Part shown: positions 6,284 to 13,249 of the stretch, piece after piece | How the letters are laid out: each line of letters begins with the position of its first letter | Numbering within the stretch: the stretch's first letter is position 1 | Origin: an uncultured bacterium | Lineage (GTDB): Bacteria; Bacillota; Clostridia; Lachnospirales; Lachnospiraceae | NCBI GenBank assembly: GCA_946543095.1 | Contig: CAMNLO010000014.1 | Location: 1-13,249, forward strand | Length of the DNA stretch: 13,249 nucleotides | Direction: 5' to 3' | Made by a program: the position numbers and the translations under genes | The notes under the pieces: generated by a model | Seen by the model: the letters and a program-made list of their open reading frames with translations, nothing else | What the model was told of the DNA's origin: nothing | The model's database searches: none

Positions 6284-8986
6284 ATGGCAGAAATCATTTT
6301 GAATGAACCAGAGCAGCTCAGACAGACACCGGTCTTTACCTCTGATGCCGAAAGAGAGCTCTTTGACAGGGAGCAGGGGAACGAGATCCTGCGGGAGTAC
6401 CAGGCACGGCAGAAGCTGCATTCCGATCAGATGGGAAATACTGCTCTGTTTCATGAAAGCATCAAACCGGTCTATGGGGCCATCGCGGAGGTGCATGAGA
6501 CAGATCAGGGGTGGAAATCGAGAAAGCTTAAGAAGCTGATGCAGAAAAGGCGGCTGAAGAAGGGACTGCGCCTTACCCGGAATGCCACGGAATACACGGT
6601 GTCTATCCTGGAATATGAAAAAAAGCTGGAGAAAGACCGGGCCCGGGGAAAGATCAAGCCCCCCGACGAGTCCTATACAGCCCTCGAAGGATTGAGACAG
6701 ACGGTTTTAGGCAAACGCTACAGCCCTGTATTATTTGATCAGGAATACTTTGGAAAACACTATGGCGAAGTGAAGGCCGAGATGGAGGAGCTGGGCCGTT
6801 TTCTTGAATATTTCGGGGAGGGCAAAGAGAGATTCACAAGCATGAGCTACGGGGATATGGCAAGAACCCGGGATCTGGCAAAGATCTACGCCGCCATGGA
6901 AAACGCCATGACCGTCACGCTTTCCCTGCATGGGATCAAAAAAGAGGCTGAAGGCTTTGCCATCGAGAGCCATGATCGTATTGCCGCCGCTTCTGCCCAC
7001 AGGGAATGCCTGCAGACTCTGAGCGGCCGCATTTCGGAAGCCGCTGTAAACGAGACAGCGATCCTGAGCATGGAATCCGGGGACATCGAAACAAAGAACG
7101 ACCAGTGGGACTGGATCACTGAATTCCCCGATGTATATAAGCGGTTCGGATTTGTAAAGCTTGCGGACCGTTCCGATTATGAAAAGGTCTCAAGGATCCT
7201 GAAGCTGAAGGAGGAAGCTGAAAATACAGGAGGAGTCACGAAAAGCAATGAGCTTGCAGACAGGATCCTCATGGATGCCCTGCGGGCGGGGGAGGCGTAC
7301 GCTTATCATGCCAGAGCGTATGCGGCATGGGAGGAAACAAGAGACACTTTGCAGGCGATACAGCCCGCAAATGTGAACCTGGCCAACCCTGACCGCAACG
7401 ATCCGGAGGTTCGTCAGGTGAGATCGAGACTGGATTATGTCACGAAAAGACTGCGCACGGAAGAACTCAGACATCAGGCATATCAGCAGAGATTTGACAC
7501 TCTTCTTACAGGTCTGAACTATCTGATCACAGGGCAGCGGGAGGAGATGAGCAGGGATTCCTGGAGGACCCTCGCCTCTTATGGCAATGAAGAGGCGAAG
7601 AAGGAGGTGGCTTCGGATCTGACGGACCCGCAGTTCTATTCGAACATCATGCAAAAAAAGAGAAAGCTGTTTCAGGAGGCATGTGAAAGATATTCCGCAA
7701 AGCATGGGAATATGGAAGGGGTGGAGAAGCTCAATGGTCAGAAAGTCGCTGAATACATGAGCTTTGAGGATACGGAGTATAATGACAGGATCATAGCGTT
7801 CATGGTCAAAAGAGAGATGTTTCGCGGAGAAGACGGAGACGGCCTGTTTGCCGGGAAACCCGAAACAAACGATCCGGAGGCGCTTGCTCTCGCAAGGGAA
7901 GCCGCTGCGCTCATAGCCCCGAAGATCCGGGCCATTGAGGAGTATAATACCGGTGGTATGGAAAACCTTTCTCCGGAGGATCTGAGCTTAAAACTGGCGG
8001 AGCTTCAGGAGCTGGTTTTTGCGGATCATATGATCAATGACCTGAGGGATCTGCCGATGAAGGTCATCGGCCTCACTGCAAGGGAAAAGGAACAGCTGCT
8101 GGAATTGCCGGACAAGATCATACCGGATGATGAGACACCGGAGGAAGAGATCAGACGGGAAAGATATGCAGCAAAATGGGCGGCGTATACAGGAAAAAAC
8201 TGGCTGATCAAGGGGCTTCATCACCGGGCGCGTGCGGCAGCGCTGTTCTCTGTGGCGCAGCTCTCCGAAGAGATTCCCTTCTCCCTCCTTCTGACTGAGC
8301 GTGAGAAAGCGGATCTGGAAAGGAAATGCAGGGGACGTTCCGACCGGGAAAAGCTGTTCATTTTTGCCCATGATGAGTACAGGGACGGGATCTTCGCTGA
8401 GGATAATGCAAAGTATAGCCTGCTGAGCGCGGACAGGGGGATCTATCAACATCTGAAAAAAGAGGAACAGCGCAGCAAGCAAAAAGAGCTTGCACCCTAT
8501 ATGGATGGCTATATGCCCCCGCAGCCGGTGTTTCTGGATAAGGGATCGCAGGAAAAGAGCTTCAGCAGGCAGTATGCTGCCATCGAGAGCCATTATGGAA
8601 TGGTGGAGAGAAAATACGGGCATGAACTGCCGGATCTGGCCTTCATGATGGAACACAGGAGCGAAATGCTCCGCGATCTTCATAACATCGATTCTGACCT
8701 GGAGCTTTTGGAAAAGGACAGGGACGTGCTGATCCAGGAAACGGAAGGGGCTTTGCGCCTGCTCCATGTTTTAAGGTACTTCAGGCACTTCAGGGATTGT
8801 ATCGCGGATATCATCCCGAACGCCATTCTGCGGGAGGTGCCTGATGTAGAGGATAATGCGCCGGAGAATGGCGATGCGGATTTCAGGCCCTTATACCGGC
8901 GTTTGATCGGAATGGCGAAAGCGCATCTGGCAGAAGTGTCGCAGGATCTTGAGTATCTGAAAGAGCATCCGCAGAAGGGGAACTGA
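6284..8986 (+). CDS. Very large helix-rich protein of unknown function (L2)
   Basis: A 900-residue, strongly charged, almost all-helical protein that I do not recognise. It has no visible signal peptide or membrane span and no enzyme motif I can name. Residues 156-167 read FGKHYGEVKAEM, matching FGRNYRTVKAGM in L1. A GLR lies before the motif in both, about 20 residues ahead here and about 30 in L1. A basic helix at about 78-97 (rich in K/R) recalls the basic helical part of L1. Proline-acidic linkers, for example around PDDETPEEE, suggest several helical blocks. A GTG at 6266 overlaps the G1 stop, but AGGAGG at 6273-6278 lies five bases before the ATG at 6284, which I chose. The gene follows G1 after 14 bases and precedes G2 by 29 bases, so it is co-transcribed. 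A scaffold or modified substrate for the GNAT-like partners is possible but only inferred. Confidence 0.85.
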   Translation: MAEIILNEPEQLRQTPVFTSDAERELFDREQGNEILREYQARQKLHSDQMGNTALFHESIKPVYGAIAEVHETDQGWKSRKLKKLMQKRRLKKGLRLTRNATEYTVSILEYEKKLEKDRARGKIKPPDESYTALEGLRQTVLGKRYSPVLFDQEYFGKHYGEVKAEMEELGRFLEYFGEGKERFTSMSYGDMARTRDLAKIYAAMENAMTVTLSLHGIKKEAEGFAIESHDRIAAASAHRECLQTLSGRISEAAVNETAILSMESGDIETKNDQWDWITEFPDVYKRFGFVKLADRSDYEKVSRILKLKEEAENTGGVTKSNELADRILMDALRAGEAYAYHARAYAAWEETRDTLQAIQPANVNLANPDRNDPEVRQVRSRLDYVTKRLRTEELRHQAYQQRFDTLLTGLNYLITGQREEMSRDSWRTLASYGNEEAKKEVASDLTDPQFYSNIMQKKRKLFQEACERYSAKHGNMEGVEKLNGQKVAEYMSFEDTEYNDRIIAFMVKREMFRGEDGDGLFAGKPETNDPEALALAREAAALIAPKIRAIEEYNTGGMENLSPEDLSLKLAELQELVFADHMINDLRDLPMKVIGLTAREKEQLLELPDKIIPDDETPEEEIRRERYAAKWAAYTGKNWLIKGLHHRARAAALFSVAQLSEEIPFSLLLTEREKADLERKCRGRSDREKLFIFAHDEYRDGIFAEDNAKYSLLSADRGIYQHLKKEEQRSKQKELAPYMDGYMPPQPVFLDKGSQEKSFSRQYAAIESHYGMVERKYGHELPDLAFMMEHRSEMLRDLHNIDSDLELLEKDRDVLIQETEGALRLLHVLRYFRHFRDCIADIIPNAILREVPDVEDNAPENGDADFRPLYRRLIGMAKAHLAEVSQDLEYLKEHPQKGN

Positions 8987-9015
8987 TTGAAAGGAAAACC
9001 GGTCAGGAGGTGATC

Positions 9016-9912
9016 ATGAGCACTATATATCAGATCAGTAAACGAAACTATCGGGAATTGGCTCCTATCCTGCCGGAGGATATCATTTCCTGGGCAGAGG
9101 AGTCCGGAGAGATCCGGATATACGTCATTGAGGAGGATGAGGAGACAGTGGGCTGCGCGGCAGTGGAGCTGTCCGTCCCCAGGGCCGAGCTTCTGTGGTT
9201 TTATGTGACGGAGGACTACAGAGGCTATGGGATCGGAAGAGAAAGCTTTTTCAGCCTGCTCTCAGATCTCCGGGATGCCAGAGCCTATGAGCTTTCCGCA
9301 GAGCTTAGTGCCGGCACGAAAGAGAGCTTTGTCAGCCTGTTTGGAGGCTATCCTGTCTCCTATGAGCATATTGCGGCCTGCAATGTGTCCTTTCCGGCAG
9401 AAGAAGTGAACAAAGCCGGAGAGCTTTTAAAGCCTTCCGTGCATTCTGTTTCCCTGCGCTCTGTGAGCAAAGAGGAGCTGGAGGCTCTTCAGCAAAAGCT
9501 TTCGGAAGAAGGAAAGGATATCATGGATGTCCGGGAAGAAGGGTATAATTCCACCCTCTCCACCGTATATCAAAAGGACGGTGAGGCGCTGGGGGCTTTG
9601 CTGTTTAAGAGAAAGGGCTCCAATGCGGTCTCCCTTTCCTTTGCGGCCACTGTTTCAGACGATCAGGTGGCGTTTCTGGATATGCTCCGTTATGCGGCGG
9701 GAATGATCAGGCAGCTCCCTGCCGGAACCATGGTGGAAATGAATATCCTGGATCAGAAGCTGAGGGATTTTCTGATGACCCTCATGAAGGATGCGGACCA
9801 TCTTGAGATCAAAGAAGGACAGCTTGCCACACTGTCTCTTTCCTATCTGGACAGGCTGAAGGAGGAGGCGGAAGCTGAGACAGAGCTGATAAAGGAGCTG
9901 TTCGCCCTATGA
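9016..9912 (+). CDS. Two-module GNAT-like acetyltransferase (G2)
   Basis: A 298-residue protein with two GNAT-like halves. The N-terminal half (1 to about 135) starts NYRELAPILPE (11-21), as in G1 and G3. It carries motif A as LLWFYVTEDYRGYGIG with the CoA loop RGYGIG at 69-74, so it can probably bind acetyl-CoA. Motif B is less clear (SLFGGYPV at 107-114). The C-terminal half (about 145-275) has helix LEALQQKL, the turn and strand GEALGALLFKRK (189-200), a strand SLSFAATV and a final helix. It lacks the glycine loop and resembles the extra modules of G1 and G3. An acidic helical tail ends the protein. AGGAGG at 9005-9010 supports the ATG at 9016 over an in-frame GTG at 9010. The stop overlaps the L3 start by four bases (ATGA), a sign of coupled translation. 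Confidence 0.85.
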   Translation: MSTIYQISKRNYRELAPILPEDIISWAEESGEIRIYVIEEDEETVGCAAVELSVPRAELLWFYVTEDYRGYGIGRESFFSLLSDLRDARAYELSAELSAGTKESFVSLFGGYPVSYEHIAACNVSFPAEEVNKAGELLKPSVHSVSLRSVSKEELEALQQKLSEEGKDIMDVREEGYNSTLSTVYQKDGEALGALLFKRKGSNAVSLSFAATVSDDQVAFLDMLRYAAGMIRQLPAGTMVEMNILDQKLRDFLMTLMKDADHLEIKEGQLATLSLSYLDRLKEEAEAETELIKELFAL

Positions 9913-11402
9913 ATGCCCAGTCTTTTCTGAGCGCCAGGGAAAAGGGAGACATCTACCGTGAGAAGCGGAGCAGATACACGGTTTCCGCAGAGGTCCGGGG
10001 CCTTTCGCCGGAAAACATGTTTCATCTGGACACTGCCCATTTCGTTCTGGAGGAATACAAAACGGCAGCGGTAAAGCCGCTGTTATCCATCACCGGCACG
10101 GAGTTTGCCGACAGGCCTCCCACAGCTTCCGGCCAGCGGGCCTTCGCCCTTTCCGTTGCGGAAATGAAGAAGACCTTAGACGCCCTGAAGGAAGGGGAGG
10201 ATCCGACCGTAGAAGTGTGTTCCGCTTTTCGGGAGCCGGAGCGCTTCCGCAAGCTTCTGGATCAGACCGTCAGGTCCTTCTTCCTTGCCTGCGGGATGGA
10301 TGAACAGGATGAAAAGCTGAAGGATCACAAAGGCATCCGGGAAGGCAGGGAGAGTTTTTTTCGGTGCAGAACCGCTTTTGAGAAGCTTGTGAGTTCGGAA
10401 ACCGCATTCAGAAAACGGAAGCGGATGGAGGACTTCCGAAAGGAAAAGGGACTGGAGGAGCTTCCGGCTGCAGATCCCGTGGAGGAAGATCCGGAGGTTC
10501 TCAGGTTATGCGAGGAATATCCTGAGGCCTGTAAACAGTATCCGGATAAAATCCGGCAGATCAGGGAAGCAAGGCTTGAGAGCGAAAGAAAAGCACAGAG
10601 CATAAGAGCCGGCAGGGATGCGCTTTATGCGGAGGGAAAAAAGTATTTTCTGGATGAATCAAAGGACTGGGAGGACCGGTGCTTTTTCCGGGAGGCCTAT
10701 TTATCCTGGTCCCTTGAGGCGGAGGAACAGCTGAGGGAGCTTGCCTACACACGGCAGGCCGCGGACCGATTGCTGAACTGGCTGCTTTGTGAAGAGTGTG
10801 TGGACGAGATCATCTTTGAGCATATCATGAAGCACTTTGATCTTGCACCGAAGCTTCTGGACGGGGAAATGCTCTTAAAGGATCTGAAGGGATACGTCCA
10901 TCCGGATGAGGGCCTTTATTACCCCCTTCCCGCCCCGGGGGATATGGCTTCTGTCAGGGAGCGGGCCAGGGAGGTGTTCGGGTATGTGGAGGATCACCCG
11001 GACCAGTTTGAGGCCCAGAGCCTTCTCTCCATTGTTTCCGACACGGAAGGGCTGTGCCGCTGCACCGAAAAGGCCTGGTCCCTGGTGCAGTGGATCGATG
11101 CGTACACAATAACGGAAGCCTTCCGGGTGCTGGAGGGAAAGCACAAGATCGAGCTGTTTAAGATATGTGTGGAGATGGATGCGGTATGCCATGCGGGGCA
11201 TACCATGATGGATTTTCTGCTGGGGTATGAAAACAGGACCATAGAGGAGGCCTCCGAATGTCTGAGGCACACCCTGAACAGGATCTCTTTCAGCAGACTG
11301 GAAAAGCAGAGCAAGGAAGCTCTCGGAAGGATCTTTATGGAAAGGAGCGGCTTCCATGTATCACAGCAGAAGGATCGATTCCTCGAATATTTCGGAGTTT
11401 GA
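9909..11402 (+). CDS. Helix-rich, cysteine-rich protein of unknown function (L3)
   Basis: A 497-residue protein without a recognisable family. It looks helical and charged like L1 and L2, with a basic block around 168-182 (RKRKRMEDFRKEK) and a possible coiled region at about 215-235. It has 13 cysteines against one in L1, including CEEC (294-297), CRC (383-385) and a CHAGH cluster (427-431), which might bind metal or react with thiols. This is unproven. Similarity to L1/L2 is weak: only a tentative Y-x-x-x-x-VK stretch at 50-56. The start ATG at 9909 overlaps the G2 stop by four bases, with GGAG at 9894-9897. Its 3' end overlaps G3 by 47 bases. Position rather than sequence makes it the third member of the alternating set. 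Confidence 0.85.
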   Translation: MNAQSFLSAREKGDIYREKRSRYTVSAEVRGLSPENMFHLDTAHFVLEEYKTAAVKPLLSITGTEFADRPPTASGQRAFALSVAEMKKTLDALKEGEDPTVEVCSAFREPERFRKLLDQTVRSFFLACGMDEQDEKLKDHKGIREGRESFFRCRTAFEKLVSSETAFRKRKRMEDFRKEKGLEELPAADPVEEDPEVLRLCEEYPEACKQYPDKIRQIREARLESERKAQSIRAGRDALYAEGKKYFLDESKDWEDRCFFREAYLSWSLEAEEQLRELAYTRQAADRLLNWLLCEECVDEIIFEHIMKHFDLAPKLLDGEMLLKDLKGYVHPDEGLYYPLPAPGDMASVRERAREVFGYVEDHPDQFEAQSLLSIVSDTEGLCRCTEKAWSLVQWIDAYTITEAFRVLEGKHKIELFKICVEMDAVCHAGHTMMDFLLGYENRTIEEASECLRHTLNRISFSRLEKQSKEALGRIFMERSGFHVSQQKDRFLEYFGV

Positions 11403-12210
11403 AGCTCTCCTGCCGGAACACTACAGCCGGCAGATCCGGTCCGGACTGTTGTTCGGCGGCGCGGTATTTGAGCCGGAGGGGGAGGAGCAGCCCCCGGCTC
11501 TGGTCAGTGTGATGGCTTACAAAGGGGAGTGGCTGGAGCTGATCTGGATCGGGTTTCCGGACCGGACGAGGAGCGACAGCTTTTTTGCGGAGCTGATCCG
11601 TACCCTGATCCGCAGAGAGCGGTTTTACCGCGGACTTTCCCTGAAGGGAGTGTATGCGGAATTCCATTCGGATATCAAGCTCCGGTCGGAGAGGATCCGC
11701 AATGTGATGATCCTGGCCGGCATGGAGAGTATCATCACAAAGAGCAATGTCTATGAATTTCCCTTAAGCGCCGTGGAGGAGGCCAGTCTTTTGCAGAAGG
11801 CAAAGGGCAGGCTGAAATGCATTCCGCTTTCCGGGGCGAAGGGGGGGCTGTTTGATCAGCTGGATGAGCTGATCCAGACGGATGCAAGGCCCTCCCCCCT
11901 TCCTCTTTTTGTAAACTGGGACGTGTACCTTCAGGAGGAGAGCCTGATCTGCCTGATGGGAGAGGAGCCCTGCGGCATCCTTCTGTTTTCCCGGAACGGG
12001 GAATATCTCGTCATCGACTGTGCCTTTGTGACGCAGGCCATTGCCCTGCCCGTTCTGCTGGGGAATGCCTGCGCTTTTCTGAAGGAGCGATACGGGGAAG
12101 CACAGCGGATCCTGGTGCCGGTGGTCATCGACCGCACGGCCTCCATTGTGGAGCGTCTGGTCCCCGGGGCGGAGAGAGTGGATGTGGTGGAAGCGGTGCT
12201 GAGGCTGTAA
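11356..12210 (+). CDS. Degenerate two-module GNAT-like protein (G3)
   Basis: A 284-residue relative of G1 and G2. It starts with the shared pattern NISEFEALLPE (11-21) and keeps the strand before the CoA loop (LELIWIGF, 60-67). The loop itself reads PDRTRSDSF instead of R-x-x-G-x-G, so acetyl-CoA binding in the usual way is unlikely. The C-terminal half (about 150-284) has the same layout as in G2: a helix, PCGILLFSRNGEYLVID (205-221), a hydrophobic helix and a final strand/helix ending VLRL. I read it as a pseudo-acetyltransferase with a binding or regulatory job. The start is supported by GGAG at 11344-11347 and lies inside L3 (47-base overlap in another frame), so the two are probably translated in a coupled way. 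It is the last gene before a GC-rich hairpin. Confidence 0.8.
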   Translation: MYHSRRIDSSNISEFEALLPEHYSRQIRSGLLFGGAVFEPEGEEQPPALVSVMAYKGEWLELIWIGFPDRTRSDSFFAELIRTLIRRERFYRGLSLKGVYAEFHSDIKLRSERIRNVMILAGMESIITKSNVYEFPLSAVEEASLLQKAKGRLKCIPLSGAKGGLFDQLDELIQTDARPSPLPLFVNWDVYLQEESLICLMGEEPCGILLFSRNGEYLVIDCAFVTQAIALPVLLGNACAFLKERYGEAQRILVPVVIDRTASIVERLVPGAERVDVVEAVLRL

Positions 12211-12212
12211 CG

Positions 12213-12239
12213 TGCGGGGCCGTGCAAAGCACGGCCGCA
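12213..12239 (+). terminator. GC-rich hairpin at the end of the L/G operon
   Basis: GGCCGTGC at 12218-12225 pairs perfectly with GCACGGCC at 12229-12236 around an AAA loop. TGC 12213-12215 and GCA 12237-12239 can extend the stem past two bulged Gs. It starts just after the G3 stop. The tract after it is pyrimidine-rich (TCCCTCCGTCC) rather than a U-run, so it may be a weak terminator or a 3' stability stem. Confidence 0.55.
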
Positions 12240-12250
12240 TCCCTCCGTCC

Positions 12251-12279
12251 TTGACGTGAGTGCAAATTCAAATTATAAT
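12251..12279 (+). promoter_or_regulatory. Sigma-A promoter of the TRAP operon
   Basis: TTGACG at 12251-12256, exactly 17 bases, then perfect TATAAT at 12274-12279. This is the best-matched promoter in the window. Transcription should start near 12286, leaving a leader of nearly 120 nt before the DctQ gene. Confidence 0.8.
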
Positions 12280-12294
12280 AGTGTCGTTTTTTGC

Positions 12295-12310
12295 TGTATA
12301 TCTGTATACA
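12295..12310 (+). promoter_or_regulatory. Operator-like palindrome just after the TRAP start site
   Basis: TGTATATCTGTATACA is an inverted repeat of TGTATA (12295-12300) and TATACA (12305-12310) with four bases between. It lies about 10-25 bases after the predicted start of transcription, a usual place for a repressor site. GntR-type regulators often control TRAP uptake operons and bind GTATAC-like palindromes. That assignment is inference. Confidence 0.5.
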
Positions 12311-12320
12311 ATATGCAATT

Positions 12321-12373
12321 GTTCAGAACCAATCACAGGTTTTTTTAACGCTTTCTTTCCCCGGTTTCTGAAC
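12321..12373 (+). repeat. Inverted repeat in the TRAP leader
   Basis: GTTCAGAA at 12321-12328 and TTCTGAAC at 12366-12373 are exact inverted repeats. CC 12329-12330 and GG 12363-12364 extend the pairing past one bulged T. The intervening 30-odd bases are T-rich. This could be a leader stem-loop or a pair of protein sites, because GTTCAGAAC is itself a small palindrome. Confidence 0.4.
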
Positions 12374-12403
12374 AGTGTACGCAGTTTAGGAAGGAACGAC
12401 TGA

Positions 12404-12889
12404 ATGGAAACCTACAAACGTGTGATGCAGGGGATCGCCTTTGTGGAAAAGCTGGTGCTGGCCGTCACCTTTGTGCTGGTGCTGGCACTGACCTTCGGCA
12501 ACGTGGTGGCCCGCTATGTGTTCTCCCATTCCTGGGGCTTCACGGAGGAGATCGTGGTGGCCATGTTCGTGATCCTGTCGCTTCTGGCAGCAGGGGTGGC
12601 CGCGGCCAACGGCGAGCTGGTGAACCTTTCCCTGGTGACCTCTGCAGTGCCCCTTTCCGTAAGGAAGGTGTTCAAGGTGGTGGAGACCGTTTTCTGCTGC
12701 GCCTTCTCCCTGATCTTAACCTGGCAGGGTGTGGACAGGATGCTGACGGACCATACCTTTTCCCCCATCCTCCATATCTCCAAGACCGTGTTCTGGAGCT
12801 TCGTGGTCATCGGCGGGATTTCCATGACCCTGCATTTCATTGAAAACTGTATTCTGTTCTGCGTGGAGACGAAGGAGGATAACGCATGA
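12404..12889 (+). CDS. dctQ: TRAP transporter small permease subunit (DctQ family)
   Basis: A 161-residue membrane protein, the small four-helix subunit of a tripartite ATP-independent periplasmic transporter. These systems use the sodium gradient to take up organic or sugar acids caught by a solute-binding protein. Hydrophobic segments lie at about 12-35, 48-69, 88-108 and 126-150. The family marks are NVVARYVF (33-40), followed by a tryptophan (44) and the glutamate pair E48-E49, and a polar ANGELVNLSL stretch after helix 2. The length is typical. AGGAAGGA at 12388-12395 supports the start. Its stop overlaps the ATG of the large subunit (ATGA), as is usual for this pair. No solute-binding protein gene (DctP) is seen, so the substrate is open. 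It presumably lies downstream. Confidence 0.93.
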   Translation: METYKRVMQGIAFVEKLVLAVTFVLVLALTFGNVVARYVFSHSWGFTEEIVVAMFVILSLLAAGVAAANGELVNLSLVTSAVPLSVRKVFKVVETVFCCAFSLILTWQGVDRMLTDHTFSPILHISKTVFWSFVVIGGISMTLHFIENCILFCVETKEDNA

Positions 12890-13249
12890 TCACAGCGGTT
12901 TTGTTCATTTCCTTCTTCGCCCTTTTGCTTCTGGGGGCTCCCATTGCTCTGTGCCTCGGCATGAGCGCGGTGCTGTCCCTCACCTGCGCCATCGCTTTTT
13001 ACCCGCAGTACGCGGCTCTTTCCCTTTCCATTATCGCCACCAACACCTACACGGGCATCGCCAAGTTCCTGCTTTTAGCCATTCCCTTTTTCGTGCTTTC
13101 CGGGAATATCATGGCAAAGGCCGGGATCTCCACAAGGCTGGTGCGTTTCATTGACGACTGTGTGGGCCATAGACGCGGCGGCATGGCCATCGTCTGCGTG
13201 GTGGTGGCCTGCTTTTTCGGCGCTATTTCAGGCTCCGGCCCCGCCACGG
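12886..13249 (+). CDS. dctM: TRAP transporter large permease subunit (DctM family), 3' end cut
   Basis: The first 121 residues of the large, channel-forming TRAP subunit. The full family length is about 425 residues, and the frame is still open at the window edge. The protein begins with a hydrophobic helix (AVLFISFFALLLLGAPIA), followed by a second membrane helix, the IPFFVLSGNIMAKAGIS block typical of DctM, and RGGMAIVCVVVACFFGAISGS ahead of SGPAT, the strongly conserved family signature. It starts at 12886, overlapping the DctQ stop by four bases, with GGAGG at 12875-12879. It works with DctQ and a solute-binding protein in the cytoplasmic membrane. Confidence 0.93.
   Translation, partial: MITAVLFISFFALLLLGAPIALCLGMSAVLSLTCAIAFYPQYAALSLSIIATNTYTGIAKFLLLAIPFFVLSGNIMAKAGISTRLVRFIDDCVGHRRGGMAIVCVVVACFFGAISGSGPAT

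Noticed and set aside
4893..12210. GNAT-type toxin-antitoxin pairs
   Set aside because: GNAT toxins such as TacT or AtaT are single domains of about 160-175 residues beside a small ribbon-helix-helix antitoxin. Here the GNAT-like proteins are 284-458 residues and the partners are 497-900 residues with no such DNA-binding domain.
12213..12250. Textbook intrinsic terminator after G3
   Set aside because: The stem is strong but no U-run follows, so it is listed as a hairpin with moderate confidence only.

Overview
The window reads like chromosomal DNA of a mid-GC anaerobic Firmicute, most likely a Lachnospiraceae-type clostridium. The reasons are strong AGGAGG-type ribosome binding sites, sigma-A promoters with near-consensus -35/-10 boxes, Glu/Lys-rich cytosolic proteins and short operons. 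This taxonomic call is inference from style, not from a marker gene. All confident genes lie on the + strand.

Layout. (1) 1-291 holds no gene I can defend. (2) 292-765 is a small stand-alone GNAT acetyltransferase. (3) 776-2524 is a sulfur/cysteine unit: a sigma-A promoter whose -35 box sits inside a 23-bp Rrf2-like dyad, a structured leader of about 160 nt, cysteine synthase (cysK), and a directly coupled LysE/RhtB-family exporter that resembles the cysteine/O-acetylserine exporter EamB. (4) 2591-12239 is the unusual part: a promoter, a structured leader of about 180 nt and six co-directional genes ending at a strong GC hairpin. The genes strictly alternate between a large, charged, helix-rich protein of unknown function (643, 900 and 497 aa, called L1, L2, L3 here) and a protein built from tandem GNAT-fold modules (458, 298 and 284 aa, called G1, G2, G3). 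(5) 12251-13249 begins a TRAP transporter operon (DctQ small subunit, then DctM large subunit cut by the window end) with its own promoter and an operator-like palindrome.

The most interesting object is the L1-G1-L2-G2-L3-G3 array. G1, G2 and G3 begin with the same pattern (N-x-x-x-[FL]-x-x-[LI]-[ML]-P-E) and carry further degenerate GNAT-like modules at the C-terminal side. G1 and G2 keep the R-x-x-G-x-G acetyl-CoA loop and G3 has lost it. L1 and L2 share an FG[RK]-x-Y-x-x-VKA-x-M motif. The simplest reading is a two-gene cassette (helical partner plus GNAT-like partner) expanded to three diverged copies in one transcript. I do not recognise it as any named system and assign no function.

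A second link is that the cysK leader and the L1 leader share an identical 12-nt block (TCCTGTGAGATG). It sits at the same place in a similar predicted fold, which hints at a common RNA element or repeat in front of two unrelated operons.
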